From contig VIAD01000002.1 in assembly GCA_006546595.1 (NCBI GenBank), positions 268,481-332,480 on the forward strand: a stretch of DNA of 64,000 nucleotides, in the 5' to 3' direction. The notes beneath the pieces were generated by a model. That model did no database searches, had not been told where the DNA came from, and saw nothing but the letters and a program-made list of their open reading frames with translations. Numbering within the stretch: the stretch's first letter is position 1; every line of letters starts with the position of its first letter. Both the position numbers and the translations under genes were made by a program. This stretch comes from Moraxellaceae bacterium AER2_44_116 (GTDB taxonomy: Bacteria; Pseudomonadota; Gammaproteobacteria; Pseudomonadales; Moraxellaceae). Of this stretch, positions 54,901-63,967 are shown piece by piece.

Positions 54901-57900
54901 GTTGATACGCTGATTAGCGTTGAACGTCTCAAGTTTAATGGTGTGCTTGTTTCTTTAACAGATGCTATTAATGATGCGCCTATTGGCGTTGCAGATACTA
55001 ATATTGATGATCCAATCATTGAAGCGGGTGTAGGACTTCTGGCGGACGCAAGTGCAAGAGGAAATGTCCTGACCAATGACACGGATCTTGATGCCTCGTT
55101 TGGTTTGGGCGAAACGAAGACTGTTAGTGCTATAAATGGCCGATCAGTGGATGTTGGTGTCGCCGTTTTGGGTACTTATGGCAGTGTTGTAATCAATGCA
55201 GATGGTAGTTATACCTATACTTTGGACGATGTTGACGCGGATACAAACGCCCTTGCAATCGGCCAATCAGCGACAGATACATTCAGTTATACCGTCGTTG
55301 ATGCTCATGGCTTAACAGGCACAGCAACACTGACGATTCAGATTTCGGGTAATAATGATGCCCCTGTCGGCGTAGCAACAGCCATATTAGTAACAGGTAC
55401 AGAAAACACTCAATACATATTGAGTGCAAACGATTTACTGCAAGGATTTAGCGATATTGATAGGAACTCCACGCTATCTATTGCTCATTTAACAGCGGAT
55501 CAAGGGAAGATTACCGACAATCAAAACGGTACATACACGTTTACGCCCGTGACTAATTATCATGGGCAGGTCAATTTAAGCTACAGCGTGCAAGATAATC
55601 ACGATGTCAGTATCACAGCTAGCCAAAGTTTCACGCTTTTTGCGGCTGTCAATCATGCGCCAACAGGAACAGCAACAGCCATATTAGCCACAGCAACAGA
55701 GGACGTGGCTTATGTCGTGAGTGTGAGTGATTTGCTACAAGGTTTTAGTGATGTTGACGGTAATACCTTAACGATCAATAACCTGATCGCAAGTCAAGGC
55801 ACGCTTGTCAATAATAACAATGGCACTTACACACTCACACCTGCGACCAACTTTAACGGCGATGTCAGTTTGAGCTATAGCGTGATTGATAATAATGGCG
55901 GCAGTTTAGCAGCAATACAGCATGTTAATTTTACTTCTGTAAATGATTTGCCAACAGGCACAGCAACAGCCGCTCTTCCCGCCGCTACAGAAGATGTGAA
56001 GTATTTTATCGCTGAAAGTGAGTTGTTACAGGGCTTTAGTGATGTTGACGGTACGTTGCATGTCGGGCAATTAACAGCTACTCATGCAACGATTGCCAAT
56101 AATCAAAATGGTACTTACACCATTACGACAACGGCTAATTATAATGGCATGGTTGATTTAACGTACAACGTGATTGATGGTAATGGTGGCAGCTTATCGG
56201 CAACACAACAATTTAATGTGTTAGCTGTCAACGATGCCCCTATTGGCCAAGCAACAGCTATATTAGCGGCTGCTGTAGAAAATAAAACCTACGTCATCAA
56301 CGCTAGTGATTTATTACAAGGTTTTAGTGATGTTGAAGGCAATCCTTTAGCAATAGCGAATGTTGCAGTAAGTCAAGGAGTGATTGAGAGCACAGCCAAT
56401 GGAACATATACCATTACACCACCAAGCAACTATGTGGGAACAATTATCCTGACCTATAACGTCGTGGATGGTTTGGGTGGCAGTATTGCCGCCTCTCAGA
56501 ACGTGGATGTCTTATCGGCTACAAGTCACACACCTATTGGTTCAGCGACAGCAGTATTAATGGCAGGAATAGAAGATAACGCGTATGTTGTGAGTGCAAC
56601 TGATTTGTTGCAAGGCTTTAGCAGTGTTGACGGAGGTGTGTTATCTGTCGGTGGTTTAGCCTCGGCACAAGGTGTGGTGACGAATAATCAAAATGGCACT
56701 TACACCATCACGCCAATCGCAGACTATAACGGTCAGGTTTTACTCAGTTACCACGTTGTTAATAGTACTGGTGGTAGTTTGGCTGCTACACAATCCTTTA
56801 CCCTAAATGCAGTTAACGATGCTCCGACAGGCTTATCGACGGCGGTCTTGGCAACAGGCACAGAAGATACTGCATACGTGGTTAATGCCAGTGATTTGTT
56901 GCAAGGCTTAATGGATGTTGATGGGGATACGTTAACACTCAGTCATTTAGTCGCTACACATGGCTCAGTGATTAACAATCAAAATGGGACATACACCATC
57001 ACGCCAACGACCAATTATAACGGCGTAGTTGATCTCAGTTATGAGGTAATGGATGGCAATGGTGGTCGTGTATCAGCGAGCCAACATTTCAGCCTAAATG
57101 CAGTAAATGACGCACCAATCGGTGTTGCGACTGCGACGTTGGCCGCAGGTACTGAAGACACTGCTTATGTGATTAATGCCAGTGATTTATTGCAAGGCTT
57201 TAACGATGCCGAAGGCGATACCTTAGCCGTTAGTAACATCAATAGCACGCGTGGTATCGTTGTTGATAATCAAAATGGCACATATACCATTACTCCGTCA
57301 GTCAACTATAATGGCAGATTAGTTCTCACTTACAATGTGTTGGATGGAAAAGGCGGTAGTATTGCCGCAACCCAGAGCTTGCAGTTGGCCGCCGTAAATG
57401 ATGCCCCGACAGGTGCTCCGACAGGCTCATTAGTGGCAGCTATTGAAAACAGAGAGTATGTATTTAGTGCCAGCCAGTTGCTTTTAGGCTTTAGTGATGC
57501 GGACAACGAAGCATTAACCGTGAATGCAGTCACCTCTAATCTAGGTACAGTCAAAGATAATTTAGATGGTACATACACACTGACACCGCCAAGCAACTAT
57601 AACGGCATGATTCAGTTGAACTACAACGTCACGGATGGCAAGGGCGGTAACCTTGCGGCAAGACAGCAATTCAACGTGATTGTCGTTACACAAATGTTAG
57701 TTGGAACAACAGGTGCGGATACCTTGCAAGGTGGTGGCGGTAACGATACTTATGTGGTCAATAATACTGGTGATGTGGTCGCTGAACTCAATAATGCCAG
57801 TATTGATACTGTTTTATCTTCTGTTGATTACACGTTAAGCGCAAATATTGAGCATTTAACCTTAGCAGGTTCAGCGAACATTAGCGGCACAGGTAATCAT

Positions 57901-58956
57901 CTCAACAACAGCATCAAAGGTAATGATGGCAATAACCGCCTAGGGGGCGGTGATGGTAATGATACGTTGTGGGGTGGCCAAGGCATAGATACATTGATAG
58001 GCGGTCAAGGTAGCGACACGTATTATGTTGATAACGTCAATGATGTGGTGAGTGAGTCCACTCATATTGGCTATGAATTTAATACCATTTATAGCACGGT
58101 TGATTACACACTCAGTGCACATGTTGAACGTCTGATCCTGCAAGGAACAGCCAACTTAAATGGCATAGGTAATGATGAGCACAATACCTTAGAGGGAAAT
58201 AGTGCTAACAATAGTTTAGTGGGTGGAGCAGGAGATGACCGACTGGATGGCATGATGGGTATTGATACCCTGATAGGTGGTCTAGGTTCAGATTTTTATA
58301 CTGTTGATCATGTTGCTGACGAGGTTGTTGAGTTAGCGAATGAGGGCGTGGATGTTGTTAGCAGTAGCGTGGATTATAGCTTGAGTGCTCATGTTGAACG
58401 TTTATTTTTGACGGGTACAGCAAATCTTAAGGGTACAGGTAATGATCTACACAATACTCTGTATGGCAATAGTGGTGATAACCTGCTCAGTGGCGGCATA
58501 GGCAATGACACATTGAACGCTCAAGCAGGCAATGACACATTGGATGGCGGTTTGGGTAATGATTACCTGAAGGGCGGCTTAGGCAATGATACTTATGTGT
58601 TTGGCTTAAATGCAGGTCGAGATACCATTGACAACAGCGATACAGGAAATGGTAACGATAAAGTGTTATTTGGTGCAGGTGTTTCAACTGACCAAGTCTG
58701 GTTACGGCAAGTGAATTCGGATCTTGAAGTGTCGATTATTGGCACAACGGATCGCGTGTTAATCACAGATTGGTACAGCAACACACTTAAACGCGTGGAT
58801 AGCTTGGAGTTGTCAAATGGTGAAGTGTTATTAGCGAATGATGTGCAAAATTTAGTGACCGCAATGGCCGCGTTTACTCCACCACCATTAGGCCAAACGA
58901 GCTTAAATGCTACTCAACATACCGCCTTAGATAGCGTGATTGCTGTTAGTTGGTAA
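51934..58956 (+). CDS. Giant RTX-type secreted protein with NIDO-like, propeller and cadherin-like repeats
   Basis: This 2340-residue protein lacks an N-terminal signal peptide, as expected for type I secretion. Order: RTX calcium repeats and a NVENLYLTG block (1-105); a NIDO-like domain (about 110-360, GNLTFESR...SPIIAAFWADVD); RTX repeats; seven 57-59-residue repeats with a FSADGxxxxFxS core (about 485-890), fitting a seven-bladed TolB/WD-type propeller; a VCBS-like domain; eight cadherin-like repeats of about 97 residues (about 1145-1915, core DLLQGFSDVDG...NGTYTITP). A long RTX region follows and a C-terminal haemolysin-related segment (about 2250-2300), ending with the usual hydrophobic tail. 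It is probably a surface adhesin or matrix protein. No transporter gene is nearby. Confidence 0.9.
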   Translation: MAVFNGTSGKNTLNGTTDADTLIGGLGDDSYIVNNAGDVVVESAGEGTDRVFASVTYTLVNNVENLYLTGGNDISGIGNEANNIVSGARGNNALFGGAGNDVLVDGSNLIYNNVALSDVGQFYLSSSTNALINNLGGDQNFGETVLARNDDESSNAIDITSVFGEAGINFFGTNYTSLFVNNNGNLTFESRLSTFTPSEIGKGYNSPIIAAFWADVDTRAGVTTPSLGGNSLGTNQVFYDLDAENGVFTATWDDVGYYSVNNSKINSFQIQLIKRGTAGDFDILFRYETINWTTGDASSGHGGLGGEPARVGYTAGDGVATYELPISGNQNSILALDTTIGNTGRTGIYIYNVRNGAVFDPGGNDVLNGGTGVDTMAGGVGNDTYIRDNVGDLVLEAADEGIDSVQSSLTYVLPDHVENLTLTGIAHIDATGNVISNMLVGNSANNVLDGGADKDTMTGGQGNDTYIVDHSDDRIVERPDSGLIVTRANTAVTGSQVSGGASTNAKFSADGTRIVFESLATDVVGGDTNASSDIFVKNINTGLVTRVNTNSTGMQAIGGNSSDATFSADGVSVIFRSEATNLVDNDTNAKSDIFVKNLTTGAITRLSTDSLGAEANDATTSASLSADGSKIVFASHATNLVTGDTNASSDIFLKDLKTGKVTRLSTDSVGTASNGNSFMPQFSSDGLNVVFISSASNLSVGDLNEKQDVFIKNLTSQEVTRVNVTENGTEANLDSYDAVISADGTKVLFASDADNLVIDDKNGVRDLFVKDLTTGVVSRISTNDVGIEGNAASYNGQFSADGSKVVFVSSANNFVLGDNNGLRDVFVKDLVTGAISRVSTATEGAQGNGISGGNVAFSADGSRVAFDSAANNLVSGDVNGTTDIFIATLPYTNSGIDSVLASTSYTLASNVENLTLTGTESINGVGNDLANQIIGNNGDNILTGGLGNDTLNGGFGLDMASYASSWVNYDLVGDVNNATVTARVGGNEGVDTLISVERLKFNGVLVSLTDAINDAPIGVADTNIDDPIIEAGVGLLADASARGNVLTNDTDLDASFGLGETKTVSAINGRSVDVGVAVLGTYGSVVINADGSYTYTLDDVDADTNALAIGQSATDTFSYTVVDAHGLTGTATLTIQISGNNDAPVGVATAILVTGTENTQYILSANDLLQGFSDIDRNSTLSIAHLTADQGKITDNQNGTYTFTPVTNYHGQVNLSYSVQDNHDVSITASQSFTLFAAVNHAPTGTATAILATATEDVAYVVSVSDLLQGFSDVDGNTLTINNLIASQGTLVNNNNGTYTLTPATNFNGDVSLSYSVIDNNGGSLAAIQHVNFTSVNDLPTGTATAALPAATEDVKYFIAESELLQGFSDVDGTLHVGQLTATHATIANNQNGTYTITTTANYNGMVDLTYNVIDGNGGSLSATQQFNVLAVNDAPIGQATAILAAAVENKTYVINASDLLQGFSDVEGNPLAIANVAVSQGVIESTANGTYTITPPSNYVGTIILTYNVVDGLGGSIAASQNVDVLSATSHTPIGSATAVLMAGIEDNAYVVSATDLLQGFSSVDGGVLSVGGLASAQGVVTNNQNGTYTITPIADYNGQVLLSYHVVNSTGGSLAATQSFTLNAVNDAPTGLSTAVLATGTEDTAYVVNASDLLQGLMDVDGDTLTLSHLVATHGSVINNQNGTYTITPTTNYNGVVDLSYEVMDGNGGRVSASQHFSLNAVNDAPIGVATATLAAGTEDTAYVINASDLLQGFNDAEGDTLAVSNINSTRGIVVDNQNGTYTITPSVNYNGRLVLTYNVLDGKGGSIAATQSLQLAAVNDAPTGAPTGSLVAAIENREYVFSASQLLLGFSDADNEALTVNAVTSNLGTVKDNLDGTYTLTPPSNYNGMIQLNYNVTDGKGGNLAARQQFNVIVVTQMLVGTTGADTLQGGGGNDTYVVNNTGDVVAELNNASIDTVLSSVDYTLSANIEHLTLAGSANISGTGNHLNNSIKGNDGNNRLGGGDGNDTLWGGQGIDTLIGGQGSDTYYVDNVNDVVSESTHIGYEFNTIYSTVDYTLSAHVERLILQGTANLNGIGNDEHNTLEGNSANNSLVGGAGDDRLDGMMGIDTLIGGLGSDFYTVDHVADEVVELANEGVDVVSSSVDYSLSAHVERLFLTGTANLKGTGNDLHNTLYGNSGDNLLSGGIGNDTLNAQAGNDTLDGGLGNDYLKGGLGNDTYVFGLNAGRDTIDNSDTGNGNDKVLFGAGVSTDQVWLRQVNSDLEVSIIGTTDRVLITDWYSNTLKRVDSLELSNGEVLLANDVQNLVTAMAAFTPPPLGQTSLNATQHTALDSVIAVSW

Positions 58957-58983
58957 TCAATAAGTGGTAGTATCTTAATTAAC

Positions 58984-59020
58984 AAAAAGCCCAGTCAGGG
59001 AAGCCTGAATGGGCTTTTTT
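58984..59020 (+). terminator. Intrinsic terminator of the giant gene
   Basis: AAAAGCCCAGTCAGG and CCTGAATGGGCTTTT pair with one mismatch around GAAG, followed by TTTTTT. It lies 28 bases after the stop. Confidence 0.9.
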
Positions 59021-59090
59021 GTTAGTACTCACTTAATTAATTAAAGATAAACGTCCTCTGCTGTAGGTAGAGCATAATGTTAGCAGTGAA

Positions 59091-60200
59091 TTAACGAGCC
59101 GCTTCTGTAAACGTGTCGTCAGAAGGTTCTTTAGTGGTTGTGCCTTGGTCATGCATGAGTTTTTTAGTGCCATTCATTAAGGTAGCAACACGCGCATCCG
59201 ATGTTTTAGCCGAGGCAGCCTGATTAGCCGTGCCTGTAATCGCTGGTGCATTGTAAGTAAATGACCACAAATAATGCCAAACAGCCGCGTTATGTTTTTG
59301 TGTTTGTTGAGTTAGGTTAAAGTACGCTGTTTTTATTTCAGTAAAAGCAGTCATTTTCATTAAGTCAGTATTGCTGTCGCCAATAAAACCAGAGCTGCTT
59401 GCAGCCGAAGTGCGATAAGCTTCAAAAATAACGCCTTTGGTTTTAAGGTTGGTCACATATTCACGGCACACTTGGCCAGTCCATTTATTGCCTAAATAGC
59501 TTTTACCGCTTTGTGAGTAGAATGGGTCAAGTAAAGCAACGCGTTTTGGCAAGAGTTTGCTATTGATTGAGCCTGTTGCTACGGCATCACTGATTTTTTT
59601 GGTTAACGCAATAGCGACTTGATTGCCTAACGAGTGACCCAAAATACGAATATTACTGCCAGTGTAACCCGCTAAATTGTCTTTATAGCTAGTAAATAGT
59701 AAATCAGTGACCGATTGTGTTGGGCCTGTGCTGTAAACACCCGCCACGTTCTTCCAACGCATGGCACGCGTCGCAGTAGCAGACCAAATTTTGGCTTCAG
59801 CGTCTTTCACTTCATCTTCATCAGCAAACTGATTCCAATACATAATGCCGACATTGTAGCCTGCCGCACGCCAAGCATGAGCCAAATCTAAGTCTGGGCC
59901 GCCTGCATCTTTACGGTTGAATGTTTCACGATTTTGCGCTGTACTTGAGCCTTTTTGCCAGCCATGAATATAAATCACGGTGGGTTTGCTAGTGGTATAA
60001 TAAGCATTACTTTGATTAGGCACGGCTTTTTGCCAGTTGTCGGCATCGCCATACCAGTACAAACCGTAGTCTAAGTTGTTGAATGTTGACGTTGGAAATA
60101 CGCCAATTGCTGCATTAGCAACCGAAGCTACCGATGCAGTACCTAATAAAGTGCCAATCAATAGTGCCTTAGCAATGGTTTGTCCAAATAAATGCTTCAT
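59091..60200 (-). CDS. Secreted alpha/beta hydrolase (lipase-like)
   Basis: This 369-residue exported hydrolase has signal peptide MKHLFGQTIAKALLIGTLLGTASVASVANA. The nucleophile elbow is GHSLG (GxSxG), after the oxyanion segment YIHGWQKGSS. The fold resembles vertebrate-type or Streptomyces lipases in the sequence PTVIYIHGWQ. Start 60200 opens the signal peptide; 60236 would add 12 residues. The substrate is likely an extracellular lipid ester. The gene is followed by the terminator region of the giant gene, convergent. Confidence 0.85.
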   Translation of the reverse strand: MKHLFGQTIAKALLIGTLLGTASVASVANAAIGVFPTSTFNNLDYGLYWYGDADNWQKAVPNQSNAYYTTSKPTVIYIHGWQKGSSTAQNRETFNRKDAGGPDLDLAHAWRAAGYNVGIMYWNQFADEDEVKDAEAKIWSATATRAMRWKNVAGVYSTGPTQSVTDLLFTSYKDNLAGYTGSNIRILGHSLGNQVAIALTKKISDAVATGSINSKLLPKRVALLDPFYSQSGKSYLGNKWTGQVCREYVTNLKTKGVIFEAYRTSAASSSGFIGDSNTDLMKMTAFTEIKTAYFNLTQQTQKHNAAVWHYLWSFTYNAPAITGTANQAASAKTSDARVATLMNGTKKLMHDQGTTTKEPSDDTFTEAAR

Positions 60201-60708
60201 AAAATGTCTCATCAGAGTCAAATTTACGCAACACAAAGCCGTCAGATGGCCATTCGTTTTAAGCCTTCTGTTTAGTATTGCATGGCTGAGCGTAAAGTCG
60301 ATATTGTTGTAGTTTTAGGGCTATTTAAGCCTTGTTTTAATTGACCAATTCAACGTCAGTGTCGATTGGTTGAGCGCATCTTAGCGAAAATGAATTAAGA
60401 TGAACAGTATAAAAATGGCGATGAATGGCGCGATATGGTAAATATTTGGCGTGAATAAATAATTATATTGTCATTTCCTGCCATTTTGTTGATTCTTCCT
60501 GCCATTTCTGGCGTATTAAAAATGGATTTAACATGCTGATATTGTAGCTAAAGTATGGCTGTATATAAGCGTGTATATATAGATGTATAAAATCATTAGG
60601 AGCTAACAGCGTGTTTTTATGGCTGATATATTTTGTTACAAATGCACAAGTGTAGCGTGGCGTATCATGCGCACACATGGGGTATGCGCTGTCACAGAAT
60701 GATTCTTT
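60201..60708. other. Non-coding gap upstream of the lipase-like gene
   Basis: No gene is supported. TTCCTGCCATTT occurs twice, at 60475-60486 and 60496-60507, 21 bases apart, a spacing typical of tandem regulator sites. The rest is AT-rich. The WYL regulator ends at 60709. Confidence 0.5.
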
Positions 60709-61659
60709 TTAGGGTGTAAGCGAGGGTTCTAATACTTCCACCGCATCACCAAATCCTCTCAACCACCAAAGCAATTGTTGGGTATTTTTAACGGTTGCTT
60801 CGACCAATAGACGATCGTCTGCAGTTTCGCTAATCACTTGATCTTCGCTGAGCTTACTTTCATACAAGTGATCACCGACCGCTTTAGTGAATAGTGCTTT
60901 GAGTCGAATGGTATCGCCCGAACCAAAACCTAACGCACCCGTCGCTAAATAATCATCAACATTAAAATCATCAGGAATAATCGACACCGTTTTTAGTAAC
61001 TCCGCAGACATAAATCGCTGCAACGCAAACAATCGAATTTTGGGACTGTCGGTGCGTGTACAAACTAAATAGATCACAGGGCCTCGTTGGACAATGGCCA
61101 AGGGGTTAAGGGTGTATTCGGCGGATATTTTGTCGTAACGCCGTTGATAACTAACGATTAATTGTTTGTTGGTCAATAAGGCTTCGTAGATCGCCTGCTG
61201 TGCTTCGCGCTTAACGGTTGGCGGAATCAAGGGTTGAGTCGGTGGAATAATTCGTACGCAATCTAACCAATGACGGCCTTGATTATCACTGTGATTGACC
61301 GCCCGTTGCGCCATATCAAACCACGGCCGCAGTTCATCTAATAAACTCGGAGGTAACAGATGACGCAGATGTTCTTCAACCATCAAAAACGTCACCGCTT
61401 GGCTGGTGCTAATGTGTGGCAAACTGGAAATTTGCGCATCAGCACGCCAGCGCCAACCTTGTGGACTTGCGCCATTGCTTTCTAACGGAAAACGTTCGGC
61501 TAATTGGTTTAAGTCGCGCTGAATGGTTCGTAAACTGACTTGAACACCTTCACGTTCAAGCATCTGTTGAATGTCTGCCGTGCCAAGCCATTTGCCTTGG
61601 GGAAGCCGTTGTAACGTTAACCACTGCCGATGCAAACTGCTGGCTTTTTCCTTGCTCAT
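60709..61659 (-). CDS. WYL-domain transcriptional regulator
   Basis: The 316-residue regulator has an N-terminal winged helix (residues 1-65, KWLGTADIQQMLEREGVQVSLRTIQRDLNQLAERFPLE) and a WYL domain. The WYL core is seen in KQLIVSYQRR...YTLNPLAIVQRGPVIYLVCTRT, in which the usual W is not strict. A WCX-like C-terminal extension follows (LLWWLRGFGDAVEVLEP). WYL proteins respond to nucleic acid or other ligands and many control defence or stress genes. Its targets are unknown. MMSKEK gives two adjacent starts. Confidence 0.85.
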   Translation of the reverse strand: MSKEKASSLHRQWLTLQRLPQGKWLGTADIQQMLEREGVQVSLRTIQRDLNQLAERFPLESNGASPQGWRWRADAQISSLPHISTSQAVTFLMVEEHLRHLLPPSLLDELRPWFDMAQRAVNHSDNQGRHWLDCVRIIPPTQPLIPPTVKREAQQAIYEALLTNKQLIVSYQRRYDKISAEYTLNPLAIVQRGPVIYLVCTRTDSPKIRLFALQRFMSAELLKTVSIIPDDFNVDDYLATGALGFGSGDTIRLKALFTKAVGDHLYESKLSEDQVISETADDRLLVEATVKNTQQLLWWLRGFGDAVEVLEPSLTP

Positions 61660-61826
61660 CATAATGAATGCCCCTGATAAATAGGCATCAACTTACCACG
61701 CCTAGCCGATAAAACAAGCTGACCTTCGTCCTTTGGCGACAAATAGTGTCGCCTTAAATAACGCGACACAGGCCGTCGTATGGTGTTGTTTACCGTCTTC
61801 TTCACCGCGCGTTTCTTTTTCATAAT

Positions 61827-61896
61827 GGCTTCGACTCCGCTCAGCCACCACGAAGTTGCTCTGCCAATGCCTAAATGCTCCCTGAGCGGAGTCGAA
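61827..61896. repeat. Dispersed inverted repeat, copy 4
   Basis: Inner arms at 61827-61846 (GGCTTCGACTCCGCTCAGCC) and 61878-61896 (CTCCCTGAGCGGAGTCGAA) match the copies at 6056, 20469 and 26164. The loop is longer here (31 bases). It lies in the intergenic region before the small membrane protein. Confidence 0.85.
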
Positions 61897-61946
61897 GGGT
61901 GTCACTAAGTAAGGGGCAACAAGCCGATTAAAGAAGGAGAAAAATA

Positions 61947-62198
61947 ATGTTAATACTCTCGATTGTCACCACGACGCTGTTATTGATGATGACGCAGCAT
62001 CGGATATGGGTTTTTGCAGGTTTAGGCGGCGCAGTGTGTTCGTGGGGTTTATCGCAGTTAGTCACGATTTTTGAGCGGATACTACCGCCAGATTGGCATG
62101 TTTTTAATGGCGTTTTTGCTTTTTTAGTCGTTGCCTTCGTGGTGTTATGGTTGATTTCTTTGTATGAAAGATTATTGCCCGTCCGTGATGAAACGTAG
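61947..62198 (+). CDS. Small inner-membrane protein
   Basis: This 83-residue protein has two hydrophobic segments (LILSIVTTTLLLMM and FNGVFAFLVVAFVVLWLISLY) and a short charged C-terminus. AAGGAG precedes the ATG at 9 bases. It is first in a run of four plus-strand genes. I do not recognise the family. Confidence 0.7.
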   Translation: MLILSIVTTTLLLMMTQHRIWVFAGLGGAVCSWGLSQLVTIFERILPPDWHVFNGVFAFLVVAFVVLWLISLYERLLPVRDET

Positions 62199-62303
62199 GA
62201 CTTGGGAGTTGTCGCAATAACTGTTACATTTCAGCTCTCAATATTAAAATAACAGAACTTGCGCGAGTCAGGCCGTGAGTTCTTTGCTAACAAGAGGGTG
62301 AGC

Positions 62304-62732
62304 ATGAATAAGTTTCAATTGTTATTGTTATTTATGGCAGGGCGGATGCAGTATCTTTCGCACAACAGTGCTGGGTTTATGGCGATGTTGCATAACCGTC
62401 ATTTTGTCATTCAACTGCAAACCTTTGATAGCCAAACGGTACGGTATTTTTCGGTAAAAAATCGACGTATTCGCTCACATGGTCAAGCACATACTAAACC
62501 TGATTTTGTCTTGAGTTTTAAGGATGAAGAATACGCGATAAAAACTTTGAGCAAAGCATCGCCAATGGCCTTTATGAAGGGTATGCAAGCGGGCGATATT
62601 AAAATGGAAGGCGATTTTGGTTTGTTGATGTGGTTTAACAATGCCGCTAAATTTTTACAACCCGATGTGCCAAAACCTGTCCGTCAGGCGGTCAAATGGG
62701 CAAAAGCACAGAAAAAAGCATTAACTGCTTAG
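62304..62732 (+). CDS. SCP2-like sterol-carrier-type protein
   Basis: This 142-residue protein resembles SCP2 domains, which bind lipids in a hydrophobic tunnel. HTKPDFVLSFKDEEYAIKTLSKASPMAFMKGMQAGDIKMEGDFGLLMWF matches the SCP2 pattern of a beta strand, short helix and GDIKMEGD turn. ATG 62304 follows an AGAGGGTGA site; an in-frame start at 62259 adds 15 residues. Its lipid ligand is unknown. Confidence 0.75.
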   Translation: MNKFQLLLLFMAGRMQYLSHNSAGFMAMLHNRHFVIQLQTFDSQTVRYFSVKNRRIRSHGQAHTKPDFVLSFKDEEYAIKTLSKASPMAFMKGMQAGDIKMEGDFGLLMWFNNAAKFLQPDVPKPVRQAVKWAKAQKKALTA

Positions 62733-62755
62733 GTTGTTGAGAGGGGAAAGAAAGT

Positions 62756-63100
62756 ATGTCATTGCACGATAAAACGGTAGCAGAGGCACGGCGCAATATT
62801 GAACAGCGTGAGCAAGGTTATCGTGAGAAATCGCTAAGAATGTATCCTCACGTCTGTGGCCGTTGTTCGCGTGAGTTTGCCTATCCGAACTTGCATTTGT
62901 TGACGGTGCATCATCGTGATCACAATCATGATAATAACCCTGAAGATGGCAGTAATTGGGAGTTGTTGTGCGTTTATTGCCACGATGAAGAACACTCTAA
63001 ACATTTAACCCAGTCCAGTTTTGCCCATGAAAAGCCGATTGCGATTGCCACCAGTAAAGCCTTTGCAGGTTTGGGTGATTTGCTAAAAGGTAAAAAGTAG
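62756..63100 (+). CDS. yajD: YajD-family HNH nuclease
   Basis: The 114-residue protein is like E. coli YajD (about 115 residues). The zinc cysteines are in CGRCSREF and LLCVYCHDEEH; the HNH core is LLTVHHRDHNHDNNP. A strong AGGGGAAAGAAAGT site precedes the start. It is an HNH nuclease by fold, with no known role. The gene is in the middle of the plus-strand run, 24 bases after the SCP2-like gene. Confidence 0.9.
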   Translation: MSLHDKTVAEARRNIEQREQGYREKSLRMYPHVCGRCSREFAYPNLHLLTVHHRDHNHDNNPEDGSNWELLCVYCHDEEHSKHLTQSSFAHEKPIAIATSKAFAGLGDLLKGKK

Positions 63101-63127
63101 TTTTAACAACAAGGAAAAGGAAAGAAC

Positions 63128-63754
63128 ATGTTTAAAAGTCTCGCATCCGACGTATTCGGTTTAAGTGATATTGGTAAGATTATTGATGCCAAGGATTTTG
63201 ATAAAACCGATGTCGATGATTATATCTTTCAAGAAGATAACGAAGAAATTTTCGTCGTGATTAAGTCAAAAATGGATGAATATTGTTTTACAAATCTCGC
63301 TTTTATTCATCTCAATGGCAACTTGGCGATTAGCAAGAAGAAAGTGCTCACTCGTTATTTGTATAAGCATCATCCAATTACGGATGTCTGTATCGAAACG
63401 GCAGGAACTGTTGATTTAGACGCAGAGCTGAAGTTTAGTCTTAGCGGTAAAGCCATTTCGATTGATATTGATAAAAAGCAAATAGCGCAAATTAAAGCGA
63501 TATACAAAGCGTTGTTTACTATCTCGGAAAAATTCAAAGAAATTCAACGTGATATGACGGTTTTGCAAAATACGCATGATGCAGTTAATCGTATGTTTGT
63601 ATTACGGGAATTACCAGAACAAGTGGTATTAAGTTTGCCAGATATTGTTAATCAAACCACGCAGCAAGTAGAGGCCGCTTATCATAGCCGTCGGATAGCC
63701 ATTCAAAATTATGATTTTGGCTATATTTTAAAGCGTTATATTAAGCAGTCGTAG
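63128..63754 (+). CDS. Bacterial PH-domain protein
   Basis: This 208-residue protein has an N-terminal bacterial PH-like domain (about 15-130) with DYIFQEDNEEIFVVIKSKMDEYCFTNLAFIHLNGN and KKKVLTRYLYKHHPITDVCIETAGTVDLDAELKFSL, as in YvbH-type PH families. A coiled, helical C-terminal half follows. GGAAAAGGAAAG precedes the ATG. The function of these domains in bacteria is poorly known. Confidence 0.8.
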   Translation: MFKSLASDVFGLSDIGKIIDAKDFDKTDVDDYIFQEDNEEIFVVIKSKMDEYCFTNLAFIHLNGNLAISKKKVLTRYLYKHHPITDVCIETAGTVDLDAELKFSLSGKAISIDIDKKQIAQIKAIYKALFTISEKFKEIQRDMTVLQNTHDAVNRMFVLRELPEQVVLSLPDIVNQTTQQVEAAYHSRRIAIQNYDFGYILKRYIKQS

Positions 63755-63832
63755 GTTGTAAAATGCGGATTACGCATCGCGTACTTTAAGAGGGCATGGT
63801 GCGCATCCGCAACTTAATTAAAGGAATAAATT

Positions 63833-63967
63833 ATGTCAAATATAAATATGACTAGGGCATTTGATGCCAGCAGTAATATTGTATCCATATCAGAGGTCAG
63901 AAGTGGTCGAAATTGTAATTGTGTTTGTATTGACTGTGGCTCTGCTCTTTGTAGTGGTCTAATGTAG
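63833..63967 (+). pseudogene. Short CoiA-like gene start, apparently cut off
   Basis: The frame runs for 44 codons (MSNINMTRAFDASSN...SGRNCNCVCIDCGSAL...) and stops at 63965-63967. The CxCVCxxCG stretch resembles the N-terminal zinc region of competence protein CoiA-like proteins, which are several hundred residues long. AAAGGAATAAATT precedes the ATG. The loss of similarity after CGSAL suggests truncation, perhaps by an insertion whose start is within the last 35 bases of the window. I cannot identify that sequence. Confidence 0.4.

Noticed and set aside
60463..60678. 71-codon open frame upstream of the lipase-like gene
   Set aside because: Its end is encoded by the TTCCTGCCATTT direct repeat and nothing supports translation.
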